39,053 nucleotides of DNA from NCBI GenBank assembly GCA_045605145.1, contig JAZUPH010000026.1:1-39053 (forward strand), in the 5' to 3' direction. Below are positions 17,179 through 25,536 of this stretch, one piece after another. This DNA is from CAMNAO01 sp045605145 (GTDB lineage Bacteria; Bacillota; Clostridia; Oscillospirales; Oscillospiraceae). The stretch's first letter is position 1; every line of letters begins with the position of its first letter. Made by a program: the position numbers and the translations under genes. The notes beneath the pieces were generated by a model. The model saw only the letters and a program-made list of their open reading frames with translations, did no database searches and was not told the DNA's origin.

Positions 17179-18141
17179 TCACACCAGGCCCATGCCCGAC
17201 AGCAGAAGTACCCACAAAAAAACCGTGACTATGGATGTAACTGTCGTACCGGCCACAACCTCAGCGGCGAAGGGGCCGTCGGCGCCCATCTGCTCTGCCA
17301 TGGTGAATGAACTTACAGCGGTGGGGACGCAGGTCAGGCTGAAGGCGGTCATCAGCGCGATGCCCTCAAAACCGAGAAGCACTGCGCCCGCAAGGGTCAC
17401 AGCGGGAATTGCAATAAGCTTCAGCCCGCACACCGCAGCCAGCTGCCCGAAGTCGCGGCGGATACCCTCAAAGCGAAGTCCCGCGCCCAGTACCATCAGC
17501 GACAGGGGAGTGATGATGGACGTCAGTGCCTTCAACGGCGTCTTGAGCAGCTCCGGCAGGGTTATACCCAGCGCAAGGAACAGCGCACCGGCGATCGCGC
17601 CGATGATGATGGGATTGGTAATGACGCTTTTTAGAAGATTCTTTACTTTCACTTTGCCGCCGCGGCCAAGCTCAAGCACTACAACGGCCAAGATATTGTA
17701 ATATGGCACCAGCACCGCCACGCACATGGCTGCCAGGGCGGTATTTTCATCGCCGCACAGGGCAGATACAACCGGCATGGCAAAAAGTATGGAGTTGGCC
17801 CTGAATGTCCCCTGAATAAAGCTGGCACAGCGCGGCCCCGACTTAATGAACCGCGGAACGATCAGCAGCAGCAGCAGGAACACCACCGTGGTCACGCCCA
17901 GCAGGTACACGGCAAGGCTCAGCTCGCCACTTTTTATCACCGCGCCTGCGTTCATCATGTTGTCGAACATCATAAGAGGAAACAGCATTTTGAAGGCAAA
18001 GCTGTTGATTTTTGAGCCGATCTCGCCGTCCAGCAGCTTCATTTTATTCGCCAACAGACCCATGCCGATATATATGCACAACGGCAGAACCACCGAAACC
18101 GAAAGCATAAAATCCACAGTATCACCCGCCCTAAAACACAT
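17179..18141 (-). CDS. AEC (auxin efflux carrier) family transporter
   Basis: About 320 residues with ten predicted hydrophobic segments in the AEC/BART pattern. The N-terminal helix is VVLPLCIYIGMGLLANKMKL, FKMLFPLMMFDNM is in helix 2, a helix break carries GTFRANSILFAMPVV, and the second repeat has ITNPIIIGAIAGALF and PLSLMVLGAGLRFEG. AEC proteins export or import organic acids such as malate; the substrate is not readable here. The start is ambiguous: ATG at 18139-18141 overlaps the stop of a five-codon leader frame, and an alternative ATG at 18106-18108 is possible. A consensus promoter lies directly upstream. Confidence 0.85.
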   Translation of the reverse strand: MCFRAGDTVDFMLSVSVVLPLCIYIGMGLLANKMKLLDGEIGSKINSFAFKMLFPLMMFDNMMNAGAVIKSGELSLAVYLLGVTTVVFLLLLLIVPRFIKSGPRCASFIQGTFRANSILFAMPVVSALCGDENTALAAMCVAVLVPYYNILAVVVLELGRGGKVKVKNLLKSVITNPIIIGAIAGALFLALGITLPELLKTPLKALTSIITPLSLMVLGAGLRFEGIRRDFGQLAAVCGLKLIAIPAVTLAGAVLLGFEGIALMTAFSLTCVPTAVSSFTMAEQMGADGPFAAEVVAGTTVTSIVTVFLWVLLLSGMGLV

Positions 18142-18155
18142 CAATTAAGGCTCAT
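18141..18155 (-). other. Tiny leader frame (MSLN-stop) ahead of the AEC gene
   Basis: ATGAGCCTTAATTGA with AGGAGG 10 nt upstream (18166-18171) ends in TGATG, overlapping the ATG of the AEC gene by one base. The AEC start lacks a nearby ribosome site, so the leader could couple translation. It may equally be chance, since the predicted transcript starts very close to AGGAGG. Confidence 0.35.
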
Positions 18156-18176
18156 CCGACAGAGTCCTCCTCACAG

Positions 18177-18205
18177 ATTATACATCCGTGCAGGCAGGAA
18201 CGCAA
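18177..18205 (-). promoter_or_regulatory. Promoter of the AEC gene
   Basis: On the minus strand TTGCGT (18200-18205), a 17-nt spacer and TATAAT (18177-18182) directly precede AGGAGG and the AEC start region. Confidence 0.75.
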
Positions 18206-18308
18206 TAGGGGTGCCGATGAACGAGCATTGAATTTGGCTCATTGTAGTCAGCTTTTCGTGCAACATAAATGTCACATTACGCCGCTTGGACTTAAAGCCG
18301 CAAAAGAG

Positions 18309-18336
18309 CAGAGGGTATGCCGCAGCATACCCTCTG
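18309..18336 (-). terminator. Terminator after the tandem MBL gene
   Basis: CAGAGGGTATGC pairs with GCATACCCTCTG across a 4-nt loop (perfect 12-bp stem), about 100 nt past the stop of the MBL-fold gene. The minus-strand tail is CTCTTTTGC and the plus-strand tail TTTTCTC, so it could act both ways. Confidence 0.75.
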
Positions 18337-18436
18337 TTTTCTCATGTATCCATAAATGCCGCTCGGCACGGATCTCATATCCCCGTCCGAAATACCTTCA
18401 GTGGCCGGTAAAGCGGCTGATGACGCTTACGATCAC

Positions 18437-20185
18437 TCAATCCTCCCGCGTTTTGAACGACTCTCTGTCGTAAATCACACAGGTATTTCCATGATAGTGC
18501 AGCCGCCGGCTGCGTTTTTCTTTCTCGAAAATGTAGACCGACTGGCCGGGAGGGTCGCCATAGGTGTCGCCGGCGGCAACCTCACGACAGGCAGCGGCGA
18601 GATTATCCATGGTAGCAAAGCGCTGTCCTCGGTTAAGATGCCGTGCGTACAGGGTGTAACTGTCATCACCGATCCGATCCGCAAGTGCATCCAGACGATC
18701 GGCATAATCCACAAGGCCTTTCTCGTCAAGTCCGGTGAGGAAGGTATCAGCATTGACGGCGTCACCGGTAAAGAATAATTTCTCATCCGGCACCAGATAG
18801 CCCATCGCTCCGGGTGTATGGCCGGGCATCGCGACAGCTTCCACTAATATTCCGCCCAAATCGATGCGATCACCGTCCTGGATATCCAAATAACCGCTCT
18901 GCATGATCGGCGTATGCTCGCCCTTGTCCCTGCAGTAATCCGTCAGGGTAGCATTATGGTTGGAAAGGGAGTAGACAATGGCTAGGCGTCCATTGATCTC
19001 GTTGTCATAAGGTACCAGCGGCAGGTCGGCACTGTTCAGATACACCTCATCAAATAAGGAGGCGGAGCCCAGGTGATCCAGCTGACCGTCGGTCAGGACA
19101 CAGATAATCGGTTTCTCGCTTCCGACCAACTGCTCAATATAAGAGCGAAGGTTTCCGCACAGTCCGACTCCGGCATCGATGACCAGCACTTTCTCGTCCC
19201 CTACGATCACGCCCACAGTGAGTCTGTGCACCACGGAGATGTTCTCCGTGACAATGAATACCCGCGGGGAGACCTGTTCGTGCCCGAAAAGACTTACAGT
19301 ATTGATGTCGTAGCTGCCCTCCGGGTCTACGAGTTCCACATTATATACCAGAAGGGTATTGCCGTGGATGCGGAATCTTCTGGTTGCCTGCCGCGGCTCA
19401 GTTTGCGGTCCGAAGATGCCGATCATAGGCACATCGCCAACAAAGTCGCCGCGATAAAGATCATCCGCCGCGCCAGCCAAATCCTTCACCACCCCAATTT
19501 TCTGGGGCAGCGGGAGGTGCCCGGAGTAAAATGTCACATCATCACCCACGATCCCGGCAAAACGCCGCACCGTCTCGGCAAAATCCTTATATTCCTCCCT
19601 TGACAGGCGGCTGATGTGGGTATCTGCGTTGATGGCATCTCCCGTCAGGCAGTATTTCTCTTTCCGATTGAAAAAGGCGATGCTGCCCGGTGTATGTCCG
19701 GGAACGGCAATTACCTCAATCTTCACTCCCCCGCCCAGGTCAAACACATGACCGGGCTGAATAGGCAGAAAAACACTGTCCTCGTTATGTATGGCATGTC
19801 TGCGCCCATACTCAATGACTTCATGGTTGTTGACACTGAATGCCGCAAGATCGCTCTGCCGCCGCTCATAATCCAGTCCGCGGGATACATCGGGAATATC
19901 GACGTCACACATATATGCCCGGTCAAACTGCTTGGCGCTTGCGATATGGTCAATGTTATTGTGGGTGCAAACACAGGCAATGGGCTTTTCGGTCCCCACC
20001 ACCTTTTCGATCTGCTCACGGAAATCGCCGCTCATACCAAGTCCGGCGTCGATCACCAGAATGCTGTCTGCACCGATGACTACGCCGATGCTGAATCGAT
20101 GCACCATCGAGTACCCTTCTGTAAACAGGATCAGGCTGTCGGACACCTGCTCATGGCTGAAAAAGTTCAAGTAATCATTCTTCAT
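18437..20185 (-). CDS. Tandem metallo-beta-lactamase-fold protein with degenerate metal sites
   Basis: 582 residues made of two MBL-fold repeats, about 1-290 and 291-582, each opening with HEQVS and containing VIDAG, a metal loop, PGHTPG, TGDA and a late His. In repeat 1 the HxHxDH motif reads HNNIDH (His75, Asn77, Asp79, His80); His164, Asp183 and His223 are kept. In repeat 2 it reads DGQLDH (Asp366, Gln368, Asp370, His371); His456, Asp475 and His516 are kept. So the second histidine is lost in both and the first is also lost in repeat 2. Relatives hydrolyse lactones, thioesters or other esters; here altered metal content or binding is likely. The ATG at 20183-20185 has GGGAGG upstream. It is the last gene of the minus-strand hydrolase cluster, 29 nt after the two-half hydrolase. 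Confidence 0.85.
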   Translation of the reverse strand: MKNDYLNFFSHEQVSDSLILFTEGYSMVHRFSIGVVIGADSILVIDAGLGMSGDFREQIEKVVGTEKPIACVCTHNNIDHIASAKQFDRAYMCDVDIPDVSRGLDYERRQSDLAAFSVNNHEVIEYGRRHAIHNEDSVFLPIQPGHVFDLGGGVKIEVIAVPGHTPGSIAFFNRKEKYCLTGDAINADTHISRLSREEYKDFAETVRRFAGIVGDDVTFYSGHLPLPQKIGVVKDLAGAADDLYRGDFVGDVPMIGIFGPQTEPRQATRRFRIHGNTLLVYNVELVDPEGSYDINTVSLFGHEQVSPRVFIVTENISVVHRLTVGVIVGDEKVLVIDAGVGLCGNLRSYIEQLVGSEKPIICVLTDGQLDHLGSASLFDEVYLNSADLPLVPYDNEINGRLAIVYSLSNHNATLTDYCRDKGEHTPIMQSGYLDIQDGDRIDLGGILVEAVAMPGHTPGAMGYLVPDEKLFFTGDAVNADTFLTGLDEKGLVDYADRLDALADRIGDDSYTLYARHLNRGQRFATMDNLAAACREVAAGDTYGDPPGQSVYIFEKEKRSRRLHYHGNTCVIYDRESFKTRED

Positions 20186-20214
20186 GTGCTGCCTCCCCAA
20201 AACAGAACGCAAAA

Positions 20215-21933
20215 TCAGAAAGCTGCTACGACATCTCCGGATTCATTCCGGTAGAACCTGCGCATGAAATCCCAGGCCATGACGAGCATGGATGGCACAG
20301 GCATGTGAGACATATTTTCAATGCCTATCAGGCGCAGAGCCAGCTTGCCATCACGATTGTTAAAGTCGGCAATATAGTGGTCAAAGCCGTACAAATGTAC
20401 CACACCCGTCTTATCGCAGGGGACGCCCAGCTTGGCAACAGCCAGATCCTCGCTGTCAGCAGCAGCAGCGACCTCTTCCGCGGTGGGCTCTTCCACGCAG
20501 CAGGAGCGGAGTCTTCTCTGCCAGGAGCGGATACGGCCCGCATTATCGGTAAGCTGGCAGGAGTAGCCGGGAGCCACATTGTCAGCAAAACGGCCGACCG
20601 GGAACATGCATCCCATTTCGCACAGGCCACTGATGACGGATATAGGATTGTAGCTGCGGATCAGATCTTCCACCATATCATCGGTGAAGGGCACGGGAAT
20701 AATGCAGTCACTGGGGTGGGGCAGTCCGGGCAGATTGCCGAGGATAGCTGCCGCCGTGACCAGATCGGGATTGCGCCGTGTGAACTCCAGTGCGAAGTTG
20801 CCGTTGTGGGAGTGTCCGGTGGCGTAGACACGGCTGCGGTCGAGGGAGTACATTTTCTCCGCCTCCGCCAGAATATCCACAAACATCTGGTTATTATCGG
20901 AGGACTCTCTTGCAAAAATCAGCAGGGCAGCCTCACCCTCTGCGGCAAGTTCAATATACTGATAAAAACTGGCATAGGCGGTGTTCAGCAGGTAGTCGTT
21001 GGAATAGTTTACCTCCTGGAAAAGCAGTATCACGGGAAGCGGGCCGCTGTCGTTCTGTGCCGGTGTAAAGGACACCCAGCGATGCCCCTTATAGTCGTGT
21101 TCTTCGCACACTACGCCCATATCGCAGAATCTCTTAAGAAGTGCAGGATCCTTGGGGCCATCATAATCGAACTGGATCGCCGCTGTCTGCGCGATCACCC
21201 TGCCCTGCTCGCTGCGGTAGATCCTCTCCTTATCTATATCGGCGCTTGAACTGTTTATCATAAAGAGCCAGGCATCTCCGCGCTTCTGCCAGTACCCGTC
21301 CATGGAAATTGCGGGGATCCCGGCGCTGCCGATGGATTTCACCTCGGCATCCAGTCCGAAATCACTGGGAGATTTTCCGTTGCGCTCCAGTACGGACACA
21401 TCCAGCCAGATGCGTTTGGTATCCACAGGGAAGAGATCCTGTGCCTCATTGACCGCGCCACGGTATTCATAGACACCGGGTACGGCTCCGGTGAGGAAGA
21501 TCACCGCCATATTGTCCTTTGCTGCGGCTGACACCACATCAGCGTAGGCCATGACCGTATGCATAGCCCAGTACTTATCCTGATAGTTCTCCCGATGTAT
21601 CACAAAGATAGCAGGGATACGGTTTTCACGATCCTGATAGGCGCTCAGCGGAACCATGGAGACCCAGCGGGTACCGCCCATTTCGCGGCACTCATAGTGT
21701 ATGCCCTGGGAATCCCAGTAGTCGATCAGTGCCTGCACATTGTAGCCGAAGGTTTTGTTGCTGTACTCAGCCTCCACTCCCCTATCCTTGTAGAGACTGT
21801 CATCGGCGGGCATGTCCGCGCCGCCTTCCTCCTGGCTGATATAAAGCATGAGCTTCTCCAGCGGGGTCTGGGAACCAGGGCGCAGGGCCTTGTCCCATGA
21901 ATCATAATGGGGATAAAGAAACGCAGAATTCAT
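20215..21933 (-). CDS. Two-half alpha/beta-hydrolase-fold protein
   Basis: 572 residues. The second half (about 262-572) carries the nucleophile elbow TGHSHNG with Ser375 and a C-terminal IENMSHMPVP with a candidate catalytic His. The first half (about 65-205) repeats the same landmarks: GGTRWVSMVP (86-95) matches KGHRWVSFTP (282-291), and PVDTKRIW (169-176) matches SLDRSRVY (363-370), but where GHSHNG should follow it reads LDVSVLERN, so the nucleophile is absent. No signal peptide is visible, so it should act in the cytoplasm. It is a paralogue of the protein at 32377-34134. AACAGGAGAAAATGCG precedes the ATG at 21931-21933. Substrate unknown; esterase or peptidase-like activity is an inference. 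Confidence 0.8.
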   Translation of the reverse strand: MNSAFLYPHYDSWDKALRPGSQTPLEKLMLYISQEEGGADMPADDSLYKDRGVEAEYSNKTFGYNVQALIDYWDSQGIHYECREMGGTRWVSMVPLSAYQDRENRIPAIFVIHRENYQDKYWAMHTVMAYADVVSAAAKDNMAVIFLTGAVPGVYEYRGAVNEAQDLFPVDTKRIWLDVSVLERNGKSPSDFGLDAEVKSIGSAGIPAISMDGYWQKRGDAWLFMINSSSADIDKERIYRSEQGRVIAQTAAIQFDYDGPKDPALLKRFCDMGVVCEEHDYKGHRWVSFTPAQNDSGPLPVILLFQEVNYSNDYLLNTAYASFYQYIELAAEGEAALLIFARESSDNNQMFVDILAEAEKMYSLDRSRVYATGHSHNGNFALEFTRRNPDLVTAAAILGNLPGLPHPSDCIIPVPFTDDMVEDLIRSYNPISVISGLCEMGCMFPVGRFADNVAPGYSCQLTDNAGRIRSWQRRLRSCCVEEPTAEEVAAAADSEDLAVAKLGVPCDKTGVVHLYGFDHYIADFNNRDGKLALRLIGIENMSHMPVPSMLVMAWDFMRRFYRNESGDVVAAF

Positions 21934-21962
21934 CGCATTTTCTCCTGTTTTTCAATGTAAGC

Positions 21963-21983
21963 GGATAAATAAGAAATTCATCC
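21963..21983. promoter_or_regulatory. Palindrome ahead of the two-half hydrolase
   Basis: GGATAAATAAGAAATTCATCC is an imperfect palindrome (GGATnAAT arms) about 30-50 nt upstream of the hydrolase start. It resembles an operator, and its AATAAGAA core is loosely like the sites flanking the TetR promoter, but the match is short. Confidence 0.3.
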
Positions 21984-22015
21984 GTCATATTTCTGTTCTT
22001 CCGATTAAATCTTGT

Positions 22016-22045
22016 ATGCGGAGGAGCTGTAACACTCCTCCGCAT
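22016..22045 (-). terminator. Hairpin after the SDR gene
   Basis: ATGCGGAGGAG and CTCCTCCGCAT form a perfect 11-bp stem with an 8-nt loop just past the SDR stop codon. The minus-strand tail ACAAGATTTAATC is weak, so it may be an intercistronic element rather than a full stop. Confidence 0.6.
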
Positions 22046-22056
22046 GTTGTTTACTC

Positions 22057-22821
22057 TCAACGGCCCAGATTCAGGCCGCCATTCAGTTCGAAAACCTGCC
22101 CGGTAATATAGGAACTTTCCTCACTGGCGATAAAGCAGATGGTGTCTGCCATATCCTTGTCATTGCCAATGCGGCCCAGAGGGATCACAGGAAGGCGCGC
22201 GCTCAGATCAGGTGTTCCTTCTCGAATGCCCTCGACTCTGGTGATAGAGCCCTTGGCGATGCAGTTGACGGTGATGCCCTCGCTCGCCAGATGAGCCGCA
22301 GCAGTCTTGCACAGGGCCAGCACGGCGCCCTTGCCGATGGCGTTTTCAATACTCTCGTAGGTTCCGCCGCGGATAGCATCCGTGGTGGTCATCAGAATGA
22401 TACGGGGACCCTTGCTCTTTCTCAGATAGGGAAGCGCCGTCTGTATGCTGCGCAGTGCACCGCATACGATGTTTGACATATTCTTGAGGACCTGATCCGG
22501 GTCTACCGTCTCCAGGGTGTCGATGTGTCCGTTGGCGCCGGTGTTGCAGATGACCACATCAATGGAGCCGAACTGTCTCATGACGGCGTCATAAATGGTC
22601 TCGCCCTCTCTCATTTCGCTATCACTCAAGCCGCCCGGCCACACAGCCTTGCCCGGATATCCGGCAGCCTCGATCTCTTCCTGAATCGCTTTCGCATGGC
22701 CCGGATTGTGGGTCATCATGACTACATTCATGCCGCCCTTACAGAGCTGGCGCACGGTTTCCACTCCGTCACCGGAGGTGGCACCGGAAAAGAGGCATGT
22801 TCTGCCTGCCAAAGTCTGCAT
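22057..22821 (-). CDS. Short-chain dehydrogenase/reductase family protein with altered active site
   Basis: 254 residues with the SDR Rossmann layout: nucleotide loop FSGATSGDGV (about 11-20), CNTGANG in place of NNAG (about 92-98), strand IILMTTTDA where the catalytic Ser is normally found, and the C-terminal ITGQVFELNGGLNLG. The usual YxxxK reads NAIGK (Asn160, Lys164), so the general-acid Tyr is replaced; the nearest Tyr is residue 155. Either catalysis uses other residues or the protein is a non-classical reductase or binding protein. TTAAGGAGGATTAACG precedes the ATG at 22819-22821. It follows the alpha/beta hydrolase gene by 19 nt on the same strand. Confidence 0.85.
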   Translation of the reverse strand: MQTLAGRTCLFSGATSGDGVETVRQLCKGGMNVVMMTHNPGHAKAIQEEIEAAGYPGKAVWPGGLSDSEMREGETIYDAVMRQFGSIDVVICNTGANGHIDTLETVDPDQVLKNMSNIVCGALRSIQTALPYLRKSKGPRIILMTTTDAIRGGTYESIENAIGKGAVLALCKTAAAHLASEGITVNCIAKGSITRVEGIREGTPDLSARLPVIPLGRIGNDKDMADTICFIASEESSYITGQVFELNGGLNLGR

Positions 22822-22840
22822 CGTTAATCCTCCTTAACTA

Positions 22841-24139
22841 TTAAAGGAATCTGCCGTCCTGAGAAAGCCAACTATCAAGATAGTCAAACAGCACCTTCTC
22901 GGTATCGCCCCATTTAGGATCGATAGCATTGAAGTTATGGCTGGCGCCCTCTACAAAGCCGATGGTCTTGTCTTCGGCTGCAGAGTTGTTGTAAATATTC
23001 TCCGCTGCCAGATACTCATAGCCGCCGGTCATGCCCATACACAGAGTGGGAGCGTGGACGAAACGAATGTTGCCGGGAGTACAGTCGTAGGTGTTCTCCC
23101 ACAGGATGCCCTCAGCACCGTCCTCCTTGAACATATAGTCCGCACCGGCGATAACAGCACGGTTAGACAGGAATTTCTTCACTGTGGTAAACTCGGACGC
23201 AAAGCCGAAGCGATCCACCATGGAACGGCTTCCGCGGGGCGGGCGGACGGAATAGACGATCTCGTTGGTTGCGGAACCGTCGGCATGCAGCAGCATATGC
23301 TCTTTCTTGGTATGGCTGAAGATGGACAGGTCCTCGGGGAAGAGCTTGTTGACCGGAGCGAGCTGGGCACCGCCTGTTATGACAAGAGGCTCATCGTCCA
23401 CATACAGGCCCTTGCCAGCCTGGATAGCATGCAGGCGCTCAAGAGCGTTTTTGATGATGCGATTGTTGCGCTCACGCTGGGCGGCCAGATACTTGCGGAT
23501 AAAAGCCTCAGAATAGTGGGCGCCTGCAGGGTCGAAGCCGTTTTTAGGATCGAAAATGTCAAGTTCCGGATCCAGCTTGCGGCCGTTCCCCTCCTCCACG
23601 ACAGCGGGGTCAATGGAGAACAGGGTCATGGAGCCGTTGCCCCAGTTGGAGTCCAGCGCCATGAGTCCGTCGGCAGCCGGGATGTCCTCACGAATCTCCG
23701 AGGGATAGAGGAAATTCTCCTGACGGAAGAAGTCAGCGCCCTTCTCGGCCATAGCCTGATAGGCACTCATCAGAGTGGCGCCGCCGCTGTGGCCCATAAG
23801 GACAATCTTCTCCACGCCCCGAATCGACTTCAGGAATCGATAGACATTCTTAATGCTCAGGATCTTCTGATCCAGCGTGCCATCCGCGGGCTTGCCGCCG
23901 AATGTGATATAACCGCGCTTGGCCAGCTCACCTGCAATATTAAATGTACCGTAATCGCCATCAGAGTGGACAACGATCACGCCGATTTTGCTTTTTTCAC
24001 ACTTTACAATTGGCTCATACAGAATTCCGTGCTGATCGCGGCCAATTTTTACATAGGTATCACGAATAGGAAATCCTGCGTTCAGATAGCCGCCTGCGGT
24101 GGCCTCAAGGATTCCTTTATTGGGATCAAATTTCAGCAT
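22841..24139 (-). CDS. Alpha/beta hydrolase, paralogue of the next gene upstream
   Basis: 432 residues from MLKFDPNKGI. The nucleophile elbow LMGHSGGA has Ser118, a VVHSDGDYG segment (about 57-64) lies at the oxyanion position, and a large middle insertion (about 150-340) forms a lid. A C-terminal EGASHNFNAID supplies a candidate catalytic His. There is no signal peptide. It aligns along its length with the 24238-25500 protein (shared VVHSDGDYG/LAMHGGDYM, DDEP, lid TNEIV/TNEVI and DYLDSWL/DYMADWL), so the pair arose by tandem duplication. I chose ATG 24137-24139, which has AGGAAAACAAGC upstream, over an in-frame ATG 30 nt earlier without a site. Confidence 0.85.
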   Translation of the reverse strand: MLKFDPNKGILEATAGGYLNAGFPIRDTYVKIGRDQHGILYEPIVKCEKSKIGVIVVHSDGDYGTFNIAGELAKRGYITFGGKPADGTLDQKILSIKNVYRFLKSIRGVEKIVLMGHSGGATLMSAYQAMAEKGADFFRQENFLYPSEIREDIPAADGLMALDSNWGNGSMTLFSIDPAVVEEGNGRKLDPELDIFDPKNGFDPAGAHYSEAFIRKYLAAQRERNNRIIKNALERLHAIQAGKGLYVDDEPLVITGGAQLAPVNKLFPEDLSIFSHTKKEHMLLHADGSATNEIVYSVRPPRGSRSMVDRFGFASEFTTVKKFLSNRAVIAGADYMFKEDGAEGILWENTYDCTPGNIRFVHAPTLCMGMTGGYEYLAAENIYNNSAAEDKTIGFVEGASHNFNAIDPKWGDTEKVLFDYLDSWLSQDGRFL

Positions 24140-24169
24140 TGCTTGTTTTCCTTTCTCTTCTGATGACAT

Positions 24170-24211
24170 TACCCGGCGCTGCGACCGTCAGAGATCGCAG
24201 GCCGCCGGGTA
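24170..24211 (-). other. Intercistronic hairpin between the two hydrolases
   Basis: TACCCGGCG (24170-24178) and CTGCGA (24179-24184) pair with CGCCGGGTA (24203-24211) and TCGCAG (24195-24200), with a 2-nt bulge and a 10-nt loop. It has no T run and is likely a processing or stability element. Confidence 0.5.
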
Positions 24212-24237
24212 GCGTCAGAAAGTTTTAGTTTTTCCGC

Positions 24238-25500
24238 TCAGAAGCGGCCGTCCGCCAGCAGCCAGTCGGCCATGTAGTCGACAATGGCGTTCAGGGTGTC
24301 GCCAAACTCGCCGGGGAACTTCTCCGCCTTCTTCTCGGGCAGGAACATATGGTGAGCGCCGGACAGGAAGACGATGCTCTTATCCTGGCTCTTTGCAGCG
24401 TTGTAGGTCATCTCGGTATTGATGAACTCGTGGCTTGCGGTATTGCCCTGGCACAGCAGAGGCACGGTAATGCCCTGTACGTTGGCACGGGTGCTCATGG
24501 GGTTGAACTCCATGTTTTCGCCCCACATATAGCTGGAGTCATATCCGAAATCGCCGAACTTGCGCTCGTCGGAGAGCATGGAAACCACGGTCGTGCTGGT
24601 GGAACCCATACGGTACCGGTTGGATGCCGGAGAATCGCTGCGCAGGCGCTTGGTAACGATGACCTCGTTGGTGATGCTGCCATCGCCGTGAAGCAGGGGG
24701 TGAGCTTCCTTGGTGCAGCCGAGAAGGCGGGTATCCTGGATGAACAGCTTATTGGAGCTGCTGCCGCCGCCGGAGCCGGGAAGCAGGATGGGCTCATCGT
24801 CAACGAAGCGGCCCTTGCCCTTCTGAATCAGCTCATAACGCTCCTTACAGTAGTCAATCAGATCCTGATAATACTTAACCTGAGCCTTCTGGAAGCGAGT
24901 GATGAACTCCTGAGAATACTCGGAAGCATCCTTCTTATAGCCGTTTTCCGGATTATAAATATCCAGCTCGGGGATACGGGTCCACCCGTCCTCATGGCCT
25001 ACCACAGCAGGATCCATGGCCAGCATGTCCATAATGCCGTAGTTGGCGTCCAGCAGCATGAGACCGTCTGCCTTGGGCAGGGCGGGCATCTCAGGCACCG
25101 GGAAGAAACGGTCCGGGGTACGGAAACGGTCCACGCCGTTTTCCGCGATGTACTGATAGCTGCTCATGAGGCAACCGCCGTTGGAGTGGCCCATCAAGAC
25201 CAGCTTTTCCACGCCGGGGTAATTCTTCATGAACTCTACCACGGAGCCCACGTCCTGCATCCGAGTCCAGTGGTCGGCGCGGGGCCCCATCATTCCGCCG
25301 CCGTTGGGATTGGCGCCCGCGGTAATGAATCCGCGCTTAGCCAACTCCACCATGGGGGGGAATGCCATATAATCGCCGCCGTGCATGGCGAGAACAGCAA
25401 TGCGGCTGTTCTCATTTTTCACCTTGGGCTGGTATACCGCGATGGGAACGCGGCGGCTGTTCTTGTAATACTCTGATCTAGTCTCAAACAGTTCTCTCAT
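24238..25500 (-). CDS. Alpha/beta hydrolase
   Basis: 420 residues. Nucleophile elbow LMGHSNGG with Ser106, the AMHGGDYM segment (about 38-45) and a C-terminal LSGAHHMF with a candidate catalytic His. A large insertion between about 150 and 330 includes GSGGGSSSNK and is likely a lid that sets substrate choice. No signal peptide or membrane segment. It lies 36 nt downstream of the TetR gene and is probably co-transcribed with it. AAAGGAAAACATA precedes the ATG at 25498-25500. The substrate class, ester or amide, is not readable. Confidence 0.85.
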   Translation of the reverse strand: MRELFETRSEYYKNSRRVPIAVYQPKVKNENSRIAVLAMHGGDYMAFPPMVELAKRGFITAGANPNGGGMMGPRADHWTRMQDVGSVVEFMKNYPGVEKLVLMGHSNGGCLMSSYQYIAENGVDRFRTPDRFFPVPEMPALPKADGLMLLDANYGIMDMLAMDPAVVGHEDGWTRIPELDIYNPENGYKKDASEYSQEFITRFQKAQVKYYQDLIDYCKERYELIQKGKGRFVDDEPILLPGSGGGSSSNKLFIQDTRLLGCTKEAHPLLHGDGSITNEVIVTKRLRSDSPASNRYRMGSTSTTVVSMLSDERKFGDFGYDSSYMWGENMEFNPMSTRANVQGITVPLLCQGNTASHEFINTEMTYNAAKSQDKSIVFLSGAHHMFLPEKKAEKFPGEFGDTLNAIVDYMADWLLADGRF

Positions 25501-25536
25501 TATGTTTTCCTTTTACAAAAAGCAGGTTCTGCCTCT

